NCBI GenBank assembly: GCA_017451645.1
Contig: JAFTNZ010000012.1
Location: 98,198 to 162,197 of the forward strand
DNA from: Bacteroidaceae bacterium
GTDB lineage: Bacteria; Bacteroidota; Bacteroidia; Bacteroidales; Bacteroidaceae
Direction: 5' to 3'
DNA: 64,000 bases
The translations under genes and the position numbers were made by a program. Below are positions 1-9,807 of this stretch, piece by piece. The stretch's first letter is position 1. Each line of letters opens with the position of its first letter. The notes under the pieces were generated by a model. That model searched no databases. It saw only the letters and a list, made by a program, of their open reading frames with translations, and was not told the origin of the DNA.

Positions 1-507
1 AACGAATATGGCTATCTGTTTGACTATGTTGATGGCTATATGATGGATTGGAGTGTGCGTCCCAACATGATTTTCACTGTAGCCTTTGATTATAGTCCGT
101 TGGATACCCATCAGAAAAAACGGGTGCTTGATACTGTGACCAAGGAATTGCTTACCCCTAAAGGATTGCGTAGCCTTTCACCCAAGAGTGGAGGTTATAA
201 CCCCAATTATGTGGGGCCGCAGAACCAACGCGACTACGCTTACCATCAGGGAACAGCATGGCCTTGGTTAGCAGGTTTCTATTTCGAAGCATATCTGCGT
301 ATCTATAAGATGAGCGGACTTTCTTTTGTAGAACGTCAACTGATTGGTTACGAAGCTGAGATGAATTCGCACTGCGTAGGGTCTATTCCCGAACTGTTCG
401 ATGGTAACCCTCCGTTTAAGGGGCGTGGTGCTGTCTCTTTTGCTATGAATGTGGCCGAGATACTGAGAACGTTGTACCTGTTGAGTAAGTATAATAACCT
501 ATATTAA
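1..507 (+). CDS. Glycogen debranching enzyme, C-terminal part (gene cut by window edge)
   Basis: The reading frame is open from base 1 and stops at 507, so the gene begins upstream; 168 residues are visible. The segment with PNMIFTVAFDYSPLD, SLSPKSGGYNPNY and YHQGTAWPWLAGFYFEAYL matches the C-terminal (alpha/alpha)6 barrel of bacterial amylo-alpha-1,6-glucosidases (GDE_C family), which remove alpha-1,6 branch stubs from glycogen in the cytoplasm. The next gene, a glycosyltransferase, starts 17 bases downstream and a GH57 enzyme follows, so this is the first visible gene of a glycogen operon. The assignment rests on the C-terminal third only; the catalytic residues cannot be checked here. Confidence 0.85.
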   Translation, partial: NEYGYLFDYVDGYMMDWSVRPNMIFTVAFDYSPLDTHQKKRVLDTVTKELLTPKGLRSLSPKSGGYNPNYVGPQNQRDYAYHQGTAWPWLAGFYFEAYLRIYKMSGLSFVERQLIGYEAEMNSHCVGSIPELFDGNPPFKGRGAVSFAMNVAEILRTLYLLSKYNNLY

Positions 508-524
508 TATAAGGAGGAACCTAT

Positions 525-1790
525 ATGAAAGTATTAATGTTTGGATGGGAATTTCCTCCCAAGATTCTTGGCGGTTTGGCTGTAGCCTCTTATGGTATAA
601 CCAAGGGGTTGAGCTTACAAGGGGATGTGGAGACAACTTTCTGTCTTCCCAAACCTACAGGCGAAGAGGAGAAGTTCTTGAACATCATAGGCATGAATCA
701 GGTGCCTATCGTATGGCGCGATGTGGATTACAACTATTTGAAGTCGCGTTTGCCCAACTACACATCGCCAGAGCAATATTATTCGTTCCGCGACCATATC
801 TATGCTGATTTCTCTTATATGCACGTCAATGACTTGGGGTGCATGGAATTTGCCGGTGGTTATCCGAAGAATCTGCATGAAGAGATAAACAATTATTCTA
901 TCATTGCAGGTGTAGTGGCCCGGCAGCAGCAGTTCGACATCATTCATGCCCACGACTGGCTGACCTATCCCGCCGGTGTACATGCCAAGATGGTGAGTGG
1001 CAAGCCGCTCTGTATTCATGTACATGCTACCGACTTCGACCGTTCGCGTGGTAAGGTGAATCCCACTGTGTATTCTATAGAAAAGGATGGTATGGATCAT
1101 GCCGACTGCATTATGTGTGTGTCCGAACTGACCCGTCAGACGGTCATCCACCAATATCATCAGGATCCTCGCAAGTGTGTGGCTATGCACAATGCCGTCT
1201 ATCCTCTGTCGCAGGAGTTGCAGGACATTCCGCGTGTAGAACATCCGAAGGAGAAAGTGGTGACGTTCCTTGGCCGTATTACCATGCAAAAGGGACCCGA
1301 GTATTTTGTTGAAGCTGCGGCATTGGTATTGAAGCGTACCCGTAACATCCGTTTTGTGATGGCAGGCTCGGGAGACATGCTTGATGCAATGATTAATTTG
1401 GCAGCGGAACGTGGTATAGCAGACCGTTTCCATTTCCCCGGTTTCCAACGAGGAAAGCAGGTCTATGAGGCATACAAGAACAGCGATGTCTTTGTTATGC
1501 CATCGGTGTCTGAACCCTTTGGTATTGCGCCTCTTGAGGCTATGCAATGCGGTACTCCTTCCATCATCTCCAAGCAGTCGGGGTGTGGTGAGATTCTGAC
1601 CAATGTCATCAAAGTTGACTATTGGGACATCAATGCCATGGCCGATGCCATGTACTCCATCTGTACCAATCCGGCGCTCTTCAAGTATCTGCAGGAAGAG
1701 GGCAAGAAGGAAGTTGACCAGATTACATGGGAAAAAGTAGGTTTGCGCCATCGGGCAATTTATGATGAGTTAATTAGAAAGAATATCTAA
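525..1790 (+). CDS. GT4-type glycosyltransferase, probable glycogen synthase
   Basis: This is a 421-residue GT-B glycosyltransferase. The N-terminal half has the nucleotide-sugar synthase-like start MFGWEFPPKILGGL and HAHDWLTYPAG. The C-terminal half has FLGRITMQKGPEYF (donor-binding loop) and the E-x7-E motif EPFGIAPLE at about residues 329-337. A Shine-Dalgarno-like AAGGAGG lies 8 to 14 bases before the ATG. It sits 17 bases after the debranching gene and 15 bases before the GH57 gene, so the three are very probably co-transcribed. The context suggests it extends glycogen or a related alpha-glucan in the cytoplasm. The donor sugar cannot be read from sequence. It is complete, unlike the GlgA-like protein at 45477-46298, and so is the better candidate for the working glycogen synthase. 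Confidence 0.82.
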   Translation: MKVLMFGWEFPPKILGGLAVASYGITKGLSLQGDVETTFCLPKPTGEEEKFLNIIGMNQVPIVWRDVDYNYLKSRLPNYTSPEQYYSFRDHIYADFSYMHVNDLGCMEFAGGYPKNLHEEINNYSIIAGVVARQQQFDIIHAHDWLTYPAGVHAKMVSGKPLCIHVHATDFDRSRGKVNPTVYSIEKDGMDHADCIMCVSELTRQTVIHQYHQDPRKCVAMHNAVYPLSQELQDIPRVEHPKEKVVTFLGRITMQKGPEYFVEAAALVLKRTRNIRFVMAGSGDMLDAMINLAAERGIADRFHFPGFQRGKQVYEAYKNSDVFVMPSVSEPFGIAPLEAMQCGTPSIISKQSGCGEILTNVIKVDYWDINAMADAMYSICTNPALFKYLQEEGKKEVDQITWEKVGLRHRAIYDELIRKNI

Positions 1791-1805
1791 AAAAGAGAAT
1801 ATAAA

Positions 1806-3206
1806 ATGAAAACGATTTGTCTTTATTTCGAGATACACCAGATAATCCATCTGAAACGTTACCGTTGTTTCGACATTGGTCGGGACCACTATTATTACGA
1901 TGATTACGAGAATGAACGTAGCATCACTGACATCGCAGAGCGGAGCTACATTCCTTCGCTGACCACCCTCATAGAGATGGCCAAAAGCAATAACGGAAAT
2001 TTCAAAGTTGCTCTTTCTCTGTCAGGTGTGGGGTTAGAGCAGTTGGAAATCTATGCCCCCCGTGTGGTGGAACTGTTGCACGAATTGAATGAAACGGGTT
2101 GTTGTGAGTTCCTGTGTGAGCCTTATTCACATGGTCTCTCATCGTTGGCTAACGAAGAGTGCTTCCGTGAGGATGTCGATCGTATGCGGTTGAAGATTAA
2201 GCAGATGTTTGGGAAAGAACCAAAGGTGTTCCGCAACAGTAGTCTGATTTACTCTAATGAAATTGGTGCTATGGTGGCTGATATGGGCTTTAAGGGTATG
2301 CTCACTGAGGGAGCTAAGCACGTGCTTGGTTGGAAGAGTCCTCACTACCTCTACCATTGTGCTTACAACAACAAACTGAAATTGCTCTTGCGTGACTTCA
2401 AACTCTCCGACGACATCAGTCTCCGTTTCAACAACAGTGAGTGGAGCGAATATCCTCTGTTTGCCGACAAATATATAGGATGGATTGCTGATATGCCTGA
2501 GGAAGAACAGGTAATCAACATCTTTATGGAACTCTCGGCATTGGGTATTTCGCAGCCACTTTCGTCCAATATCTTGGAATTCCTGAAAGCACTGCCTATA
2601 TGTGCGAAGGAGAAAGGCATCACTTTCTCTACACCCTCGGAGGTCATTGCCAAACTGAAATCGGTGGATCAGGTGGATGTGCCTTATCCTATGTCGTGGG
2701 TGGATGAAGAGCGCGACATCAGTTGCTGGCTTGGAAACATGATGCAGCGTGAGGCTTTTGACAAACTTTACAGTGTGGCAGAGCGTGTACACCTCTGTAC
2801 CGATCGTCGTATCAAGCAGGATTGGAGTTATATGCAGGCCTCGAATAATTTCCGTTTCATGACGACGAAGAATACTGGTATTTGGCTTAACCGTGGAATC
2901 TATGATTCTCCGTTCGATGCCTTCACCAATTACATGAATATTCTCGGTGATTTCATTAGCCGTGTGAACTCGCTTTATCCAGTAGAGATGGATAATGAAG
3001 AATTGAATGCTCTGCTTACCACTATCAAAAATCAGGGTGAAGAGTTGGAGGTACTCCAGAAGGAAATCGACAAACTGCAGGCCAAATTGGCCAAAGTTGC
3101 TCCTGATGCAATAAAAAAAGAGCCGGCAGCGAAGAAAACAGCAACAGCCAAAAAGGTGACAGCAAAGAGAGCAACGAAGGCTCCGGCCAAGAAGGAAACA
3201 GAGTGA
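1806..3206 (+). CDS. GH57 family alpha-glucan-acting enzyme with Lys/Ala-rich tail
   Basis: The 466-residue protein starts with KTICLYFEIHQIIHL, the usual N-terminus of GH57 alpha-amylase or glucanotransferase-like proteins. LTEGA at about residues 166-170 carries the probable catalytic glutamate, and LLRDFKLSDDISLRF follows. GH57 enzymes are retaining enzymes acting on alpha-1,4 or alpha-1,6 glucans. The last gene of the glycogen operon, it starts 15 bases after the glycosyltransferase. Residues after about 400 form a short coiled coil (EELEVLQKEIDKLQAKL), then about 35 residues made almost only of K, A, T, P and E, like a histone H1 tail. This tail is not part of the GH57 fold. No signal peptide is present, so it acts in the cytoplasm. 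Exact specificity is unknown. Confidence 0.8.
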   Translation: MKTICLYFEIHQIIHLKRYRCFDIGRDHYYYDDYENERSITDIAERSYIPSLTTLIEMAKSNNGNFKVALSLSGVGLEQLEIYAPRVVELLHELNETGCCEFLCEPYSHGLSSLANEECFREDVDRMRLKIKQMFGKEPKVFRNSSLIYSNEIGAMVADMGFKGMLTEGAKHVLGWKSPHYLYHCAYNNKLKLLLRDFKLSDDISLRFNNSEWSEYPLFADKYIGWIADMPEEEQVINIFMELSALGISQPLSSNILEFLKALPICAKEKGITFSTPSEVIAKLKSVDQVDVPYPMSWVDEERDISCWLGNMMQREAFDKLYSVAERVHLCTDRRIKQDWSYMQASNNFRFMTTKNTGIWLNRGIYDSPFDAFTNYMNILGDFISRVNSLYPVEMDNEELNALLTTIKNQGEELEVLQKEIDKLQAKLAKVAPDAIKKEPAAKKTATAKKVTAKRATKAPAKKETE

Positions 3207-3249
3207 TGATGTAGAGACATTATTGCTTCTGTTTATTTAAACTTTCCAT

Positions 3250-3303
3250 AGGTGCTGATAATAATCTGATTTTTGTTAAGTGATTATTGTCGGCACCTTT
3301 TTT
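3250..3303 (+). terminator. Intrinsic terminator of the glycogen operon
   Basis: Arms AGGTGCTGATAATAATC (3250-3266) and GATTATTGTCGGCACCT (3282-3298) pair with two G-T wobbles, and six T residues follow. It lies 44 bases after the GH57 stop codon. Confidence 0.75.
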
Positions 3304-3591
3304 CTTTTCGTGGTTGCAATCTCTCCTTAGCAAAAGTTCCTTTTGTCGGTACATGGGATGAAGTGGAGTGAATGTTTTTATCCATAATGGTCAATAAATG
3401 AAACTTTTTTTTTGTGTATCGGTAAAAAAGAACGAAATTTGCACAGAATTTGACGTTTGTGGTCATTGATTGGTTGCAGGCTGTTCTCTGAAATTTTGCA
3501 GTCAACCAGGCGATGTGGCCATGAGTCATCGGGAAGAGCAAGGAATTAAAGAATTAATTATAAGTTTAAAACTATTAAAAAAACAAGGACT
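3304..3591. other. Gap before pfp: no gene seen
   Basis: Apart from the terminator at its left end, the 385-base gap between the GH57 gene and pfp shows no convincing coding frame. It is AT-rich. It contains GAATTTG and GTTTG runs near 3440-3460 that could be a degenerate promoter for pfp, but no clean TAnnTTTG box was found. Confidence 0.4.
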
Positions 3592-5232
3592 ATGACAAAG
3601 AGTGCACTGCAGATTGCAAGAGCCGCTTATCAGCCCAAACTCCCCAAAGCATTGAAGGGAGCCGTGAAAGTACAGGAAGGTGAAGCTACCCAGTCGGTAG
3701 CCGATCAGGAAGCCATCCAAAAGTTGTTCCCCAACACTTATGGTATGCCGTTGATTAAGTTTGTGGAGGGTGAAACCAAGGAATATCCTGCTATCAATGT
3801 AGGAGTTATCCTTTCAGGTGGACAAGCACCTGGTGGACACAATGTGATTTCCGGTCTGTTCGACGGAATCAAGTCACTCAACAAGGATAGCCGCCTCTAC
3901 GGATTCATTCTTGGGCCCGGTGGATTGGTGGATCACAACTACATGGAACTTACAGCCGACATTGTCGATGAATATCGCAATACCGGTGGATTCGACATCA
4001 TTGGCTCAGGCCGTACCAAATTGGAAAAAGAAGAACAGTTTGAGAAAGGATTGGAAATTATCAAGGAATTGAATATCAAGGCACTGGTTATCATTGGTGG
4101 TGATGATTCCAATACCAATGCCTGTGTGTTGGCCGAGTACTATGCCGCCAAGCAGTGCGGGGTGCAGGTTATCGGTTGTCCCAAGACTATCGACGGTGAT
4201 TTGAAGAATGAAATGATTGAGACCTCTTTTGGTTTCGACACTGCCTGCAAGGTCTATTCTGAGGTGATTGGAAACATTCAGCGCGACTGTAATTCTGCTC
4301 GTAAATATTGGCATTTCATTAAGTTGATGGGGCGTTCGGCTTCACACATTGCATTGGAATGTGCTCTCCAGACACAGCCTAACATCTGCATTGTTTCAGA
4401 AGAGGTAGAGGCTAAGAACATGTCGCTCGATGATGTGGTTACTTATATCGCTCAGGCTGTGGCCAATCGTGCTGCACAAGGCAACAACTACGGTACTGTA
4501 CTTATTCCTGAAGGATTGGTAGAGTTCATTCCCGCTATGAAGAAACTCATTGCAGAGTTGAATGACCTGTTGGCTACCAACAAGGAGTTTGCCATGATTA
4601 AGAAGAGTGCACAGCGCGATTGGATCATTTCTAAGCTTTCTGAAGAGAATGCAGCCATCTATGCGTCATTGCCCGAAGGTGTAGCCCGCCAGCTTTGTCT
4701 TGATCGCGATCCGCACGGCAACGTGCAGGTTTCACTTATTGAGACCGAGAAGTTGCTCTCAGAGATGGTTGGTAAGAAACTTGCCCAGTGGAAGGAAGAG
4801 GGTAAGTTTGTGGGTAAGTTCAGTGCCCAGCATCACTTCTTCGGTTATGAAGGACGTTGTGCTGCTCCCTCGAACTATGATGCAGACTATTGCTATGCAC
4901 TCGGCTACACAGCTTCTATGCTGATAGCCAATGGCAAGACCGGCTATATGTCCAGTGTGCGCAATACAACAGCTCCTGCTGAGGAGTGGATTGCCGGTGG
5001 TGTGCCCATCACGATGATGATGAATATGGAGCGCCGCCACGGTGAAATGAAGCCTGTGATACAGAAGGCTTTGGTGAAACTTGATGGTGCTCCCTTTAAA
5101 GCATTTGCTGCACAGCGCGACCAGTGGGCCATAGAGACAGCTTATGTCTATCCCGGTCCTATCCAGTATTTTGGTCCCACAGAAGTCTGTGACCAACCGA
5201 CCAAAACGCTGGCTCTTGAGCAGGCTAAGTAA
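3592..5232 (+). CDS. pfp: Pyrophosphate-dependent 6-phosphofructokinase
   Basis: This 546-residue protein is of the long PFP type. It transfers phosphate from pyrophosphate to fructose 6-phosphate, a reversible glycolytic step in the cytoplasm. GGDDSN at residues 169-174 has Asp where ATP-dependent enzymes have Gly (GGDGS). PKTIDGD at 197-203 supplies the PPi-site Lys and the catalytic Asp, and MGRS at 246-249 binds fructose 6-phosphate. The length fits the plant-like and Bacteroidetes long clade (about 550 residues). It appears to be a single-gene unit, bounded by terminator-like hairpins at 3250-3303 and 5272-5344. Confidence 0.93.
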   Translation: MTKSALQIARAAYQPKLPKALKGAVKVQEGEATQSVADQEAIQKLFPNTYGMPLIKFVEGETKEYPAINVGVILSGGQAPGGHNVISGLFDGIKSLNKDSRLYGFILGPGGLVDHNYMELTADIVDEYRNTGGFDIIGSGRTKLEKEEQFEKGLEIIKELNIKALVIIGGDDSNTNACVLAEYYAAKQCGVQVIGCPKTIDGDLKNEMIETSFGFDTACKVYSEVIGNIQRDCNSARKYWHFIKLMGRSASHIALECALQTQPNICIVSEEVEAKNMSLDDVVTYIAQAVANRAAQGNNYGTVLIPEGLVEFIPAMKKLIAELNDLLATNKEFAMIKKSAQRDWIISKLSEENAAIYASLPEGVARQLCLDRDPHGNVQVSLIETEKLLSEMVGKKLAQWKEEGKFVGKFSAQHHFFGYEGRCAAPSNYDADYCYALGYTASMLIANGKTGYMSSVRNTTAPAEEWIAGGVPITMMMNMERRHGEMKPVIQKALVKLDGAPFKAFAAQRDQWAIETAYVYPGPIQYFGPTEVCDQPTKTLALEQAK

Positions 5233-5271
5233 GAATTGCTTTGACTCAGATTTCTGAATCAAATGTGAATA

Positions 5272-5344
5272 CAGGCACGGATGACGCAGACTACACGGCG
5301 GAACAGGACCGTGTAAGTCGTGTAGTCCGTGCCTGGATTTTTTT
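5272..5344 (+). terminator. Hairpin of the CACGGATTACACGG family after pfp
   Basis: The arms begin CAGGCACGGA (from 5272) and end TCCGTGCCTG (to 5335). They are imperfect inside but contain ACTACACGG and its complement, and a run of seven T follows. The same core occurs in hairpins at 28881-28951, 47766-47852 and 61089-61152, so this is both a likely terminator and one member of a dispersed repeat family. Confidence 0.65.
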
Positions 5345-5353
5345 ATCCACCCG

Positions 5354-6205
5354 ATGACGGACACAACAACAAAGCACTCACGCAAGAAACCTGTACGTAA
5401 GTCTTCCTCTCAAAGAGGCTCATCCCGGAAGAAGGCGCCCAAGAAAGTGAAAGGTGAACTTTCTCCTTGGATCATCTGGACGGCAACAGCTTTGGTTGCT
5501 GTGGCTTATCTGATAATTGTTTACCTCTTTTTCTTCCGTCCTTATATGGAGGGAAAACGGGAGGCTGAACTTCATTTTTTGCGTCCACAGGTGCATGGCC
5601 TCGATATCTCTCATCATCAGGGTTGCATTGACTGGGAGAAGTTGAGTCTGGCTGCTTACAAAGAGTATCCTATCAATTTTGTTTTCATGAAAGCCACCGA
5701 AGGAGGTGACTTTGTTGATAATGCCTTCCGGCAAAATTTTGCAACCGCCCGTGATTGCGGTCTTATCCGTGGTGCCTACCATTTCTATCTGCCACAGGTG
5801 GATGCTGTTTTGCAAGCTGACAATTTCATTCGTCAGGTAAAACTGGAACCGGGAGATTTGCCTCCTGTACTTGATGTCGAAATTATTGGAAAGGATGGTA
5901 CAGCAGCCCTTCAGCAAGGAGTGCGCACATGGTTGCTTCGGGTTGAGCAACATTACGGTGTAAAACCCATTATCTATGCCTCCTACAAGTTCAAAGAGCA
6001 ACATCTGAACACTCCATTTTTCGATACCTATCCCTATTGGATAGCTCACTATTATGTCAATGAGTTAGAGTATAAGGGAGACTGGAAATTTTGGCAACAT
6101 ACTGACATGGGGCGTATTGAGGGAGTCGATGGTGAGGTGGATTTGGATATCTTCAATGGTAATCTGGAAGAATTGGTCGGGTTTACCATCCGTTCGTCTG
6201 ATTAA
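5354..6205 (+). CDS. Membrane-anchored GH25 lysozyme-like muramidase
   Basis: The 283-residue protein has a Lys/Arg/Ser-rich cytoplasmic N-terminus (about residues 8-33), one membrane helix at about 38-61, then a GH25 domain from about residue 78 to the end. GLDISHHQG places the conserved Asp at residue 84, and the catalytic pair D174-V-E176 is in PVLDVEI; FMKATEG and WQHT are also typical of the family. GH25 enzymes cut the beta-1,4 bond between N-acetylmuramic acid and N-acetylglucosamine. The single helix would tether the domain on the periplasmic side of the inner membrane, suggesting a role in cell-wall turnover. It follows pfp after a hairpin and is probably transcribed separately. Confidence 0.88.
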   Translation: MTDTTTKHSRKKPVRKSSSQRGSSRKKAPKKVKGELSPWIIWTATALVAVAYLIIVYLFFFRPYMEGKREAELHFLRPQVHGLDISHHQGCIDWEKLSLAAYKEYPINFVFMKATEGGDFVDNAFRQNFATARDCGLIRGAYHFYLPQVDAVLQADNFIRQVKLEPGDLPPVLDVEIIGKDGTAALQQGVRTWLLRVEQHYGVKPIIYASYKFKEQHLNTPFFDTYPYWIAHYYVNELEYKGDWKFWQHTDMGRIEGVDGEVDLDIFNGNLEELVGFTIRSSD

Positions 6206-6737
6206 CTTTATCTGCCATTTGATATGAACTCCTCCTTTCGGGCAGTATAACTCCATCCGCCATTCAATACATCTTAATTGGCAAAGTCATATATACTTCG
6301 TTGGCAAAGTGAGTGCTCTTTTTTTTACCAAGTAGCAGAATCCCCAAAAATAACCTCTAATATTGCTGATAAGGGGGAGAAGGTTTGTGCAGATATAGAG
6401 TCAACGCACAATAATTCGTATGAATATAAAATTTGACAAATTCTCCATCTCTTTCATTCGGAATTAAGCAGGAAATATCTTTGAAGTATCTTCTTAATGA
6501 TTAGTGAATCTTAAAAAAACAGCTGGTAAAAGATTATTTTATGTTAAATAGGATGCTCGTAATGTAAACTTTTAGTGAAAAATTCTTGGATGTTACATTA
6601 AAGCTGTAACTTTGTTCGTCCTTAAGATATGGGGATTGAATAAGAAGAAAATTATACTGACAATATATATAAGAAGTTTCTTTGTGTCTGACACAAAAGA
6701 GTAGGTGGTAATAGTTGTATTAATGAAATTGTAGGGT
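6206..6737. other. AT-rich gap before the fimbrillin-like cluster
   Basis: No coding frame is convincing here. Two imperfect copies of TTGGCAAAGT lie near 6281-6290 and 6300-6309. A TATCTTTG box occurs at 6476-6483 without an upstream TTG at the right distance. A better promoter is at 6586-6614 (separate entry). Confidence 0.45.
6586..6614 (+). promoter_or_regulatory. Bacteroidetes-type promoter for the 6.7-20.4 kb cluster
   Basis: TTG (6586-6588), an 18-base spacer and TAACTTTG (6607-6614) match the TTTG/TAnnTTTG promoter. The predicted start would leave an untranslated leader of about 115 bases before the ATG at 6738. Confidence 0.55.
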
Positions 6738-8222
6738 ATGCTTAGGCGCATAAATATATATGCTATTGTTTTGCAATTGCTTTTGGGGGCTTTTGGGAGC
6801 TGTCTGATGACCTCATGCAGCCAGCATGATGGGGTGGATTTTCCTTTGCCCGGACAGTTGGACAATGTCTATCTCTCGTTGTACATTTCAGTGTCAGGCA
6901 ATCATTCTTCTACGCGCGTGGGCATGTCGCGTGGTCCCATGGGGGGGGAAGATGGTAATGGACGAGTAGATGCATCTGCCAACGAAAACCGAATCAGCAA
7001 TCTCACACTTCTTTTTTATCAGCCCGGTACGGATGGCATTAACACATCATCGGCTGCAGATGTGCCCATCAAGTATGCCTACTATTTTGCCAGTCTCGAC
7101 AATTTGGCTTCCACTGATGGAGAAGAGCCGGTGGACCTTGTTTACTCTTACAAGTTTCCCCTGTATGGCACAATCGACGAAGGAACTTACCACGTCATAG
7201 CTATTGCCAATGCCGGCGATTTGACCTCTTTGAAAGGTGAACCGCTTTCTGTCGTACGTGACCATCAGCTTACCGGCAATTTATGGACAGCTGTCGCCTC
7301 TATTGACCAATGTAGCAACTTTGTGATGAGTTCCGAGCAGGATAATGTGGTTGAGCTTTCAGCAACAGAGAGCATTGATGGTAGTTATGACAACCCATTC
7401 AGTGGCATTCTCACCATTGAGCGGATGGCAGCCCGCGTCGATTTGAATGTGGAAGGAGGAAGTCGGGTTGAGGTGTCGGAAGGGACAGTCTGTTACGAGT
7501 ACAAGGTGTTGGATGAAGAGGGAACTGACACGGGTGATAAAGTCCGATTGACAGGCATCACCGTCGATAACGTGCTGACCACCAGCGCAACCGATGGAAG
7601 TTATTTGCTGAAACGGGTGTGCGATGTCAGCCAGTTACCCGAGTCGCTGACCGAACTCTCGCAACTGCCTGTCAGCTACTTGGCGGACGAAGAGACGCAA
7701 CAGAATGCAACGACCGGAAATACGGAAGGTGCCAATCTGGTGATTGACCCTTTCTTTGTGGCGAAGAAGAGTGGGACAGATTTGACCGACCATTACACAT
7801 CTGTGAAAGCCGATTTGGCTGTTGACCAGCAGACGGACGTGTTGAATGGGGTTAACGAAACATTCCTCCCCCTTGCCTATGTCCGCGAAAATACCTTGCC
7901 GGTAGGATGCCAGAAGGCAGTCTATGCAACAAAACTGATTTTCCACTACGATTATTATGCAGCAGGAGCAAGCGAACCCACCCGGGAAGGGTTGACAACC
8001 CACTACTATCTCCGCCACTGCGATGATTCTAACGACTATGATGACGGCACTACTGACCATCCCATGAAATACGGCATTGTGCGAAATACCATCTATCGGG
8101 TGAAGATTGGAAAAATCACTCAAATGGAACCTCCCGGTGAAGAAACAACTGTCACCCTTACACCCACCATCAGTGTGAAGAAGTGGAATGTGGTGTCCTA
8201 CAAAGAAACGGTCTGGATGTAA
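6738..8222 (+). CDS. Fimbrillin-like (Mfa/FimB type) surface lipoprotein
   Basis: The protein has 494 residues. The N-terminus MLRRINIYAIVLQLLLGAFG leads to a lipobox, LMTSC, with Cys at about residue 27. The body is rich in beta-strand sequence, and segments such as RISNLTLLFYQPG, GTYHVIAIANAGDL and IERMAARVDLNVEG are typical of Bacteroidales fimbrillin-like proteins (Mfa-like/FimB superfamily), which are exported as lipoproteins and form or anchor short fimbriae. It is the first gene of a three-gene cluster. The next gene starts 51 bases downstream and is a second lipoprotein of the same type. Whether it is shaft, tip or anchor subunit is not decided by sequence alone. Confidence 0.75.
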   Translation: MLRRINIYAIVLQLLLGAFGSCLMTSCSQHDGVDFPLPGQLDNVYLSLYISVSGNHSSTRVGMSRGPMGGEDGNGRVDASANENRISNLTLLFYQPGTDGINTSSAADVPIKYAYYFASLDNLASTDGEEPVDLVYSYKFPLYGTIDEGTYHVIAIANAGDLTSLKGEPLSVVRDHQLTGNLWTAVASIDQCSNFVMSSEQDNVVELSATESIDGSYDNPFSGILTIERMAARVDLNVEGGSRVEVSEGTVCYEYKVLDEEGTDTGDKVRLTGITVDNVLTTSATDGSYLLKRVCDVSQLPESLTELSQLPVSYLADEETQQNATTGNTEGANLVIDPFFVAKKSGTDLTDHYTSVKADLAVDQQTDVLNGVNETFLPLAYVRENTLPVGCQKAVYATKLIFHYDYYAAGASEPTREGLTTHYYLRHCDDSNDYDDGTTDHPMKYGIVRNTIYRVKIGKITQMEPPGEETTVTLTPTISVKKWNVVSYKETVWM

Positions 8223-8273
8223 AGGCTGATTGTGCGTGGCACCGGAATGAAGAATTAAGAAAAAAGATTGGAT

Positions 8274-9797
8274 ATGAAAACACTGAAATACTTTGCAATA
8301 CTTCTCTTCTTGCTCTTTATTGTAGCAGCCTGTACTTCGGATACCGACTCTATTCCCGAAGAGGGAACACCCGTCAATGTCACCCTCCGTTTGGCTGTGG
8401 CTGGGAGTGGTTCTGTTACCCGTTGGCTGGATGAAAACGTACCTGCCGATGATAAGACCGAATTGATGAACAATTGGATTGTCTTTGTGGCGGATGACTC
8501 TGGAAACATTGTGAAGGTGTTGACCGGAACCCCCTCTGACACTGATGAGGTGGACGAAGAAGTGGATGAGATTGAAGAGACCGTTACGCTTACCTCCGGA
8601 CATACTTACACCTTCTATTCGTTTGCCAACCTCTCTTTTGATGAGTTGAATGAGGCTGTAGGCAACGGTTGTTCGCTTTCCGCTTCATCTACTGGTCTTA
8701 TGCCCGACCTCTCATCCGTATCCTTCGCCATCAATGGCAACGGTTTCGACCCCTCCACATCCGGCATTCCCATGAGTAACAAGCAGAAGGTCAACATCAC
8801 ACCCTCTACCACAACGGTTGGCCTTATCGTGGTGCGCATGCTGGCCAAGATGGAGCTCCGCTTCTGGAATGCTACGGCCAGCGACATCACCATCAAGCAA
8901 GTCACCCTCTCAGAGATAACCCCCAATGCCGATGAGCTGACAGGCGAAGGGGAAAAGAAAAACATCCGCCTTCTTCCCAAATACGGGACTGCCGACACGG
9001 AAAACAGCATGGCCGCAGGTGATTTGAGTCCGAATATCATCACCCAACAGAAGGCAGACTATTCACCCATTATCAAAGCCACACCCGTAGCCAGAAATTC
9101 CTATACCGAAGGCACTACCGATGTGAAGACCGCAACTCCGGTTGCCACCATCGCCTTTTACCTCAACGAGAGTGAGGTGGCCGATGCCACTCCCGGCTAT
9201 TTTGCCCTGACCATCACCACCGTCACTACCGGTGGCACCGAAGAGGTGCAGCGCTATGCCCTGCTCGACAACGGCGGCACCGACGGATGGGAAACCATCC
9301 CCCGCAACGACTACCGGGTTGTCCCCATCGTCTTCGATGACTATGGCCTCGACATCATGCCCTACGACTTTCCGCCCATCGGGGTTTATCCCGCTTCGGT
9401 AAAGGAGGAAGACGGAAAGTTCACTTGCACCTTCCATGCCGGCGGGCATTTCCACATTGTCCCCACCGTGCGCCGCTTGAGCGACAAAGCCGAACTCGGC
9501 TACAGCGACACTGCAATCGAAGGTGCTGACACCTGGACATTCTCCAGTTGGTCAGCCGATGACGATGCCACCATCTATGAAGTCTGTCCCGAGGGTGAGA
9601 CAGCCCCTACCACCGACGGCTCCGACAACGGTTATGCCCCTGTGTGGGATGCCACCAATCATTATATCTTCGGCAAACTGAAGCACGATGACGATGTCAC
9701 CGGCACCGCTTACCACGAACTGAAAATCCATGTCAACAAAGGCGCCACCGCAGCCTACCGCACGTTGACCTACAAACTCTATATTATCAAAGAATAA
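8274..9797 (+). CDS. Second fimbrillin-like surface lipoprotein
   Basis: I take the ATG at 8274 (MKTLKYFAILLFLLFIVAACTSD), which gives a clean signal peptide and lipobox VAAC; a TTG six bases upstream is less likely. The protein has 507 residues. The segments LIVVRMLAKMELRFWN and IPRNDYRVVPIVFDDY are characteristic of fimbrillin/Mfa-like subunits. The C-terminal 130 residues look like an added Ig-like beta domain (VKEEDGKFTCTFHAGGHFHIVPTV). It lies between the first lipoprotein and the giant secreted protein, whose start is only 11 to 47 bases downstream, so the three are likely one operon. The role is probably that of a fimbria-like structural component. Confidence 0.72.
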   Translation: MKTLKYFAILLFLLFIVAACTSDTDSIPEEGTPVNVTLRLAVAGSGSVTRWLDENVPADDKTELMNNWIVFVADDSGNIVKVLTGTPSDTDEVDEEVDEIEETVTLTSGHTYTFYSFANLSFDELNEAVGNGCSLSASSTGLMPDLSSVSFAINGNGFDPSTSGIPMSNKQKVNITPSTTTVGLIVVRMLAKMELRFWNATASDITIKQVTLSEITPNADELTGEGEKKNIRLLPKYGTADTENSMAAGDLSPNIITQQKADYSPIIKATPVARNSYTEGTTDVKTATPVATIAFYLNESEVADATPGYFALTITTVTTGGTEEVQRYALLDNGGTDGWETIPRNDYRVVPIVFDDYGLDIMPYDFPPIGVYPASVKEEDGKFTCTFHAGGHFHIVPTVRRLSDKAELGYSDTAIEGADTWTFSSWSADDDATIYEVCPEGETAPTTDGSDNGYAPVWDATNHYIFGKLKHDDDVTGTAYHELKIHVNKGATAAYRTLTYKLYIIKE

Positions 9798-9807
9798 ACT
9801 CACAACG

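Noticed and set aside
3012-3206. Separate small DNA-binding protein encoded by the Lys/Ala-rich region
   Set aside because: It is in frame with the GH57 gene, without its own start signal.
8183-8434. Plus-strand frame bridging the two fimbrillin-like genes
   Set aside because: It overlaps both genes out of frame and has no signal or domain.
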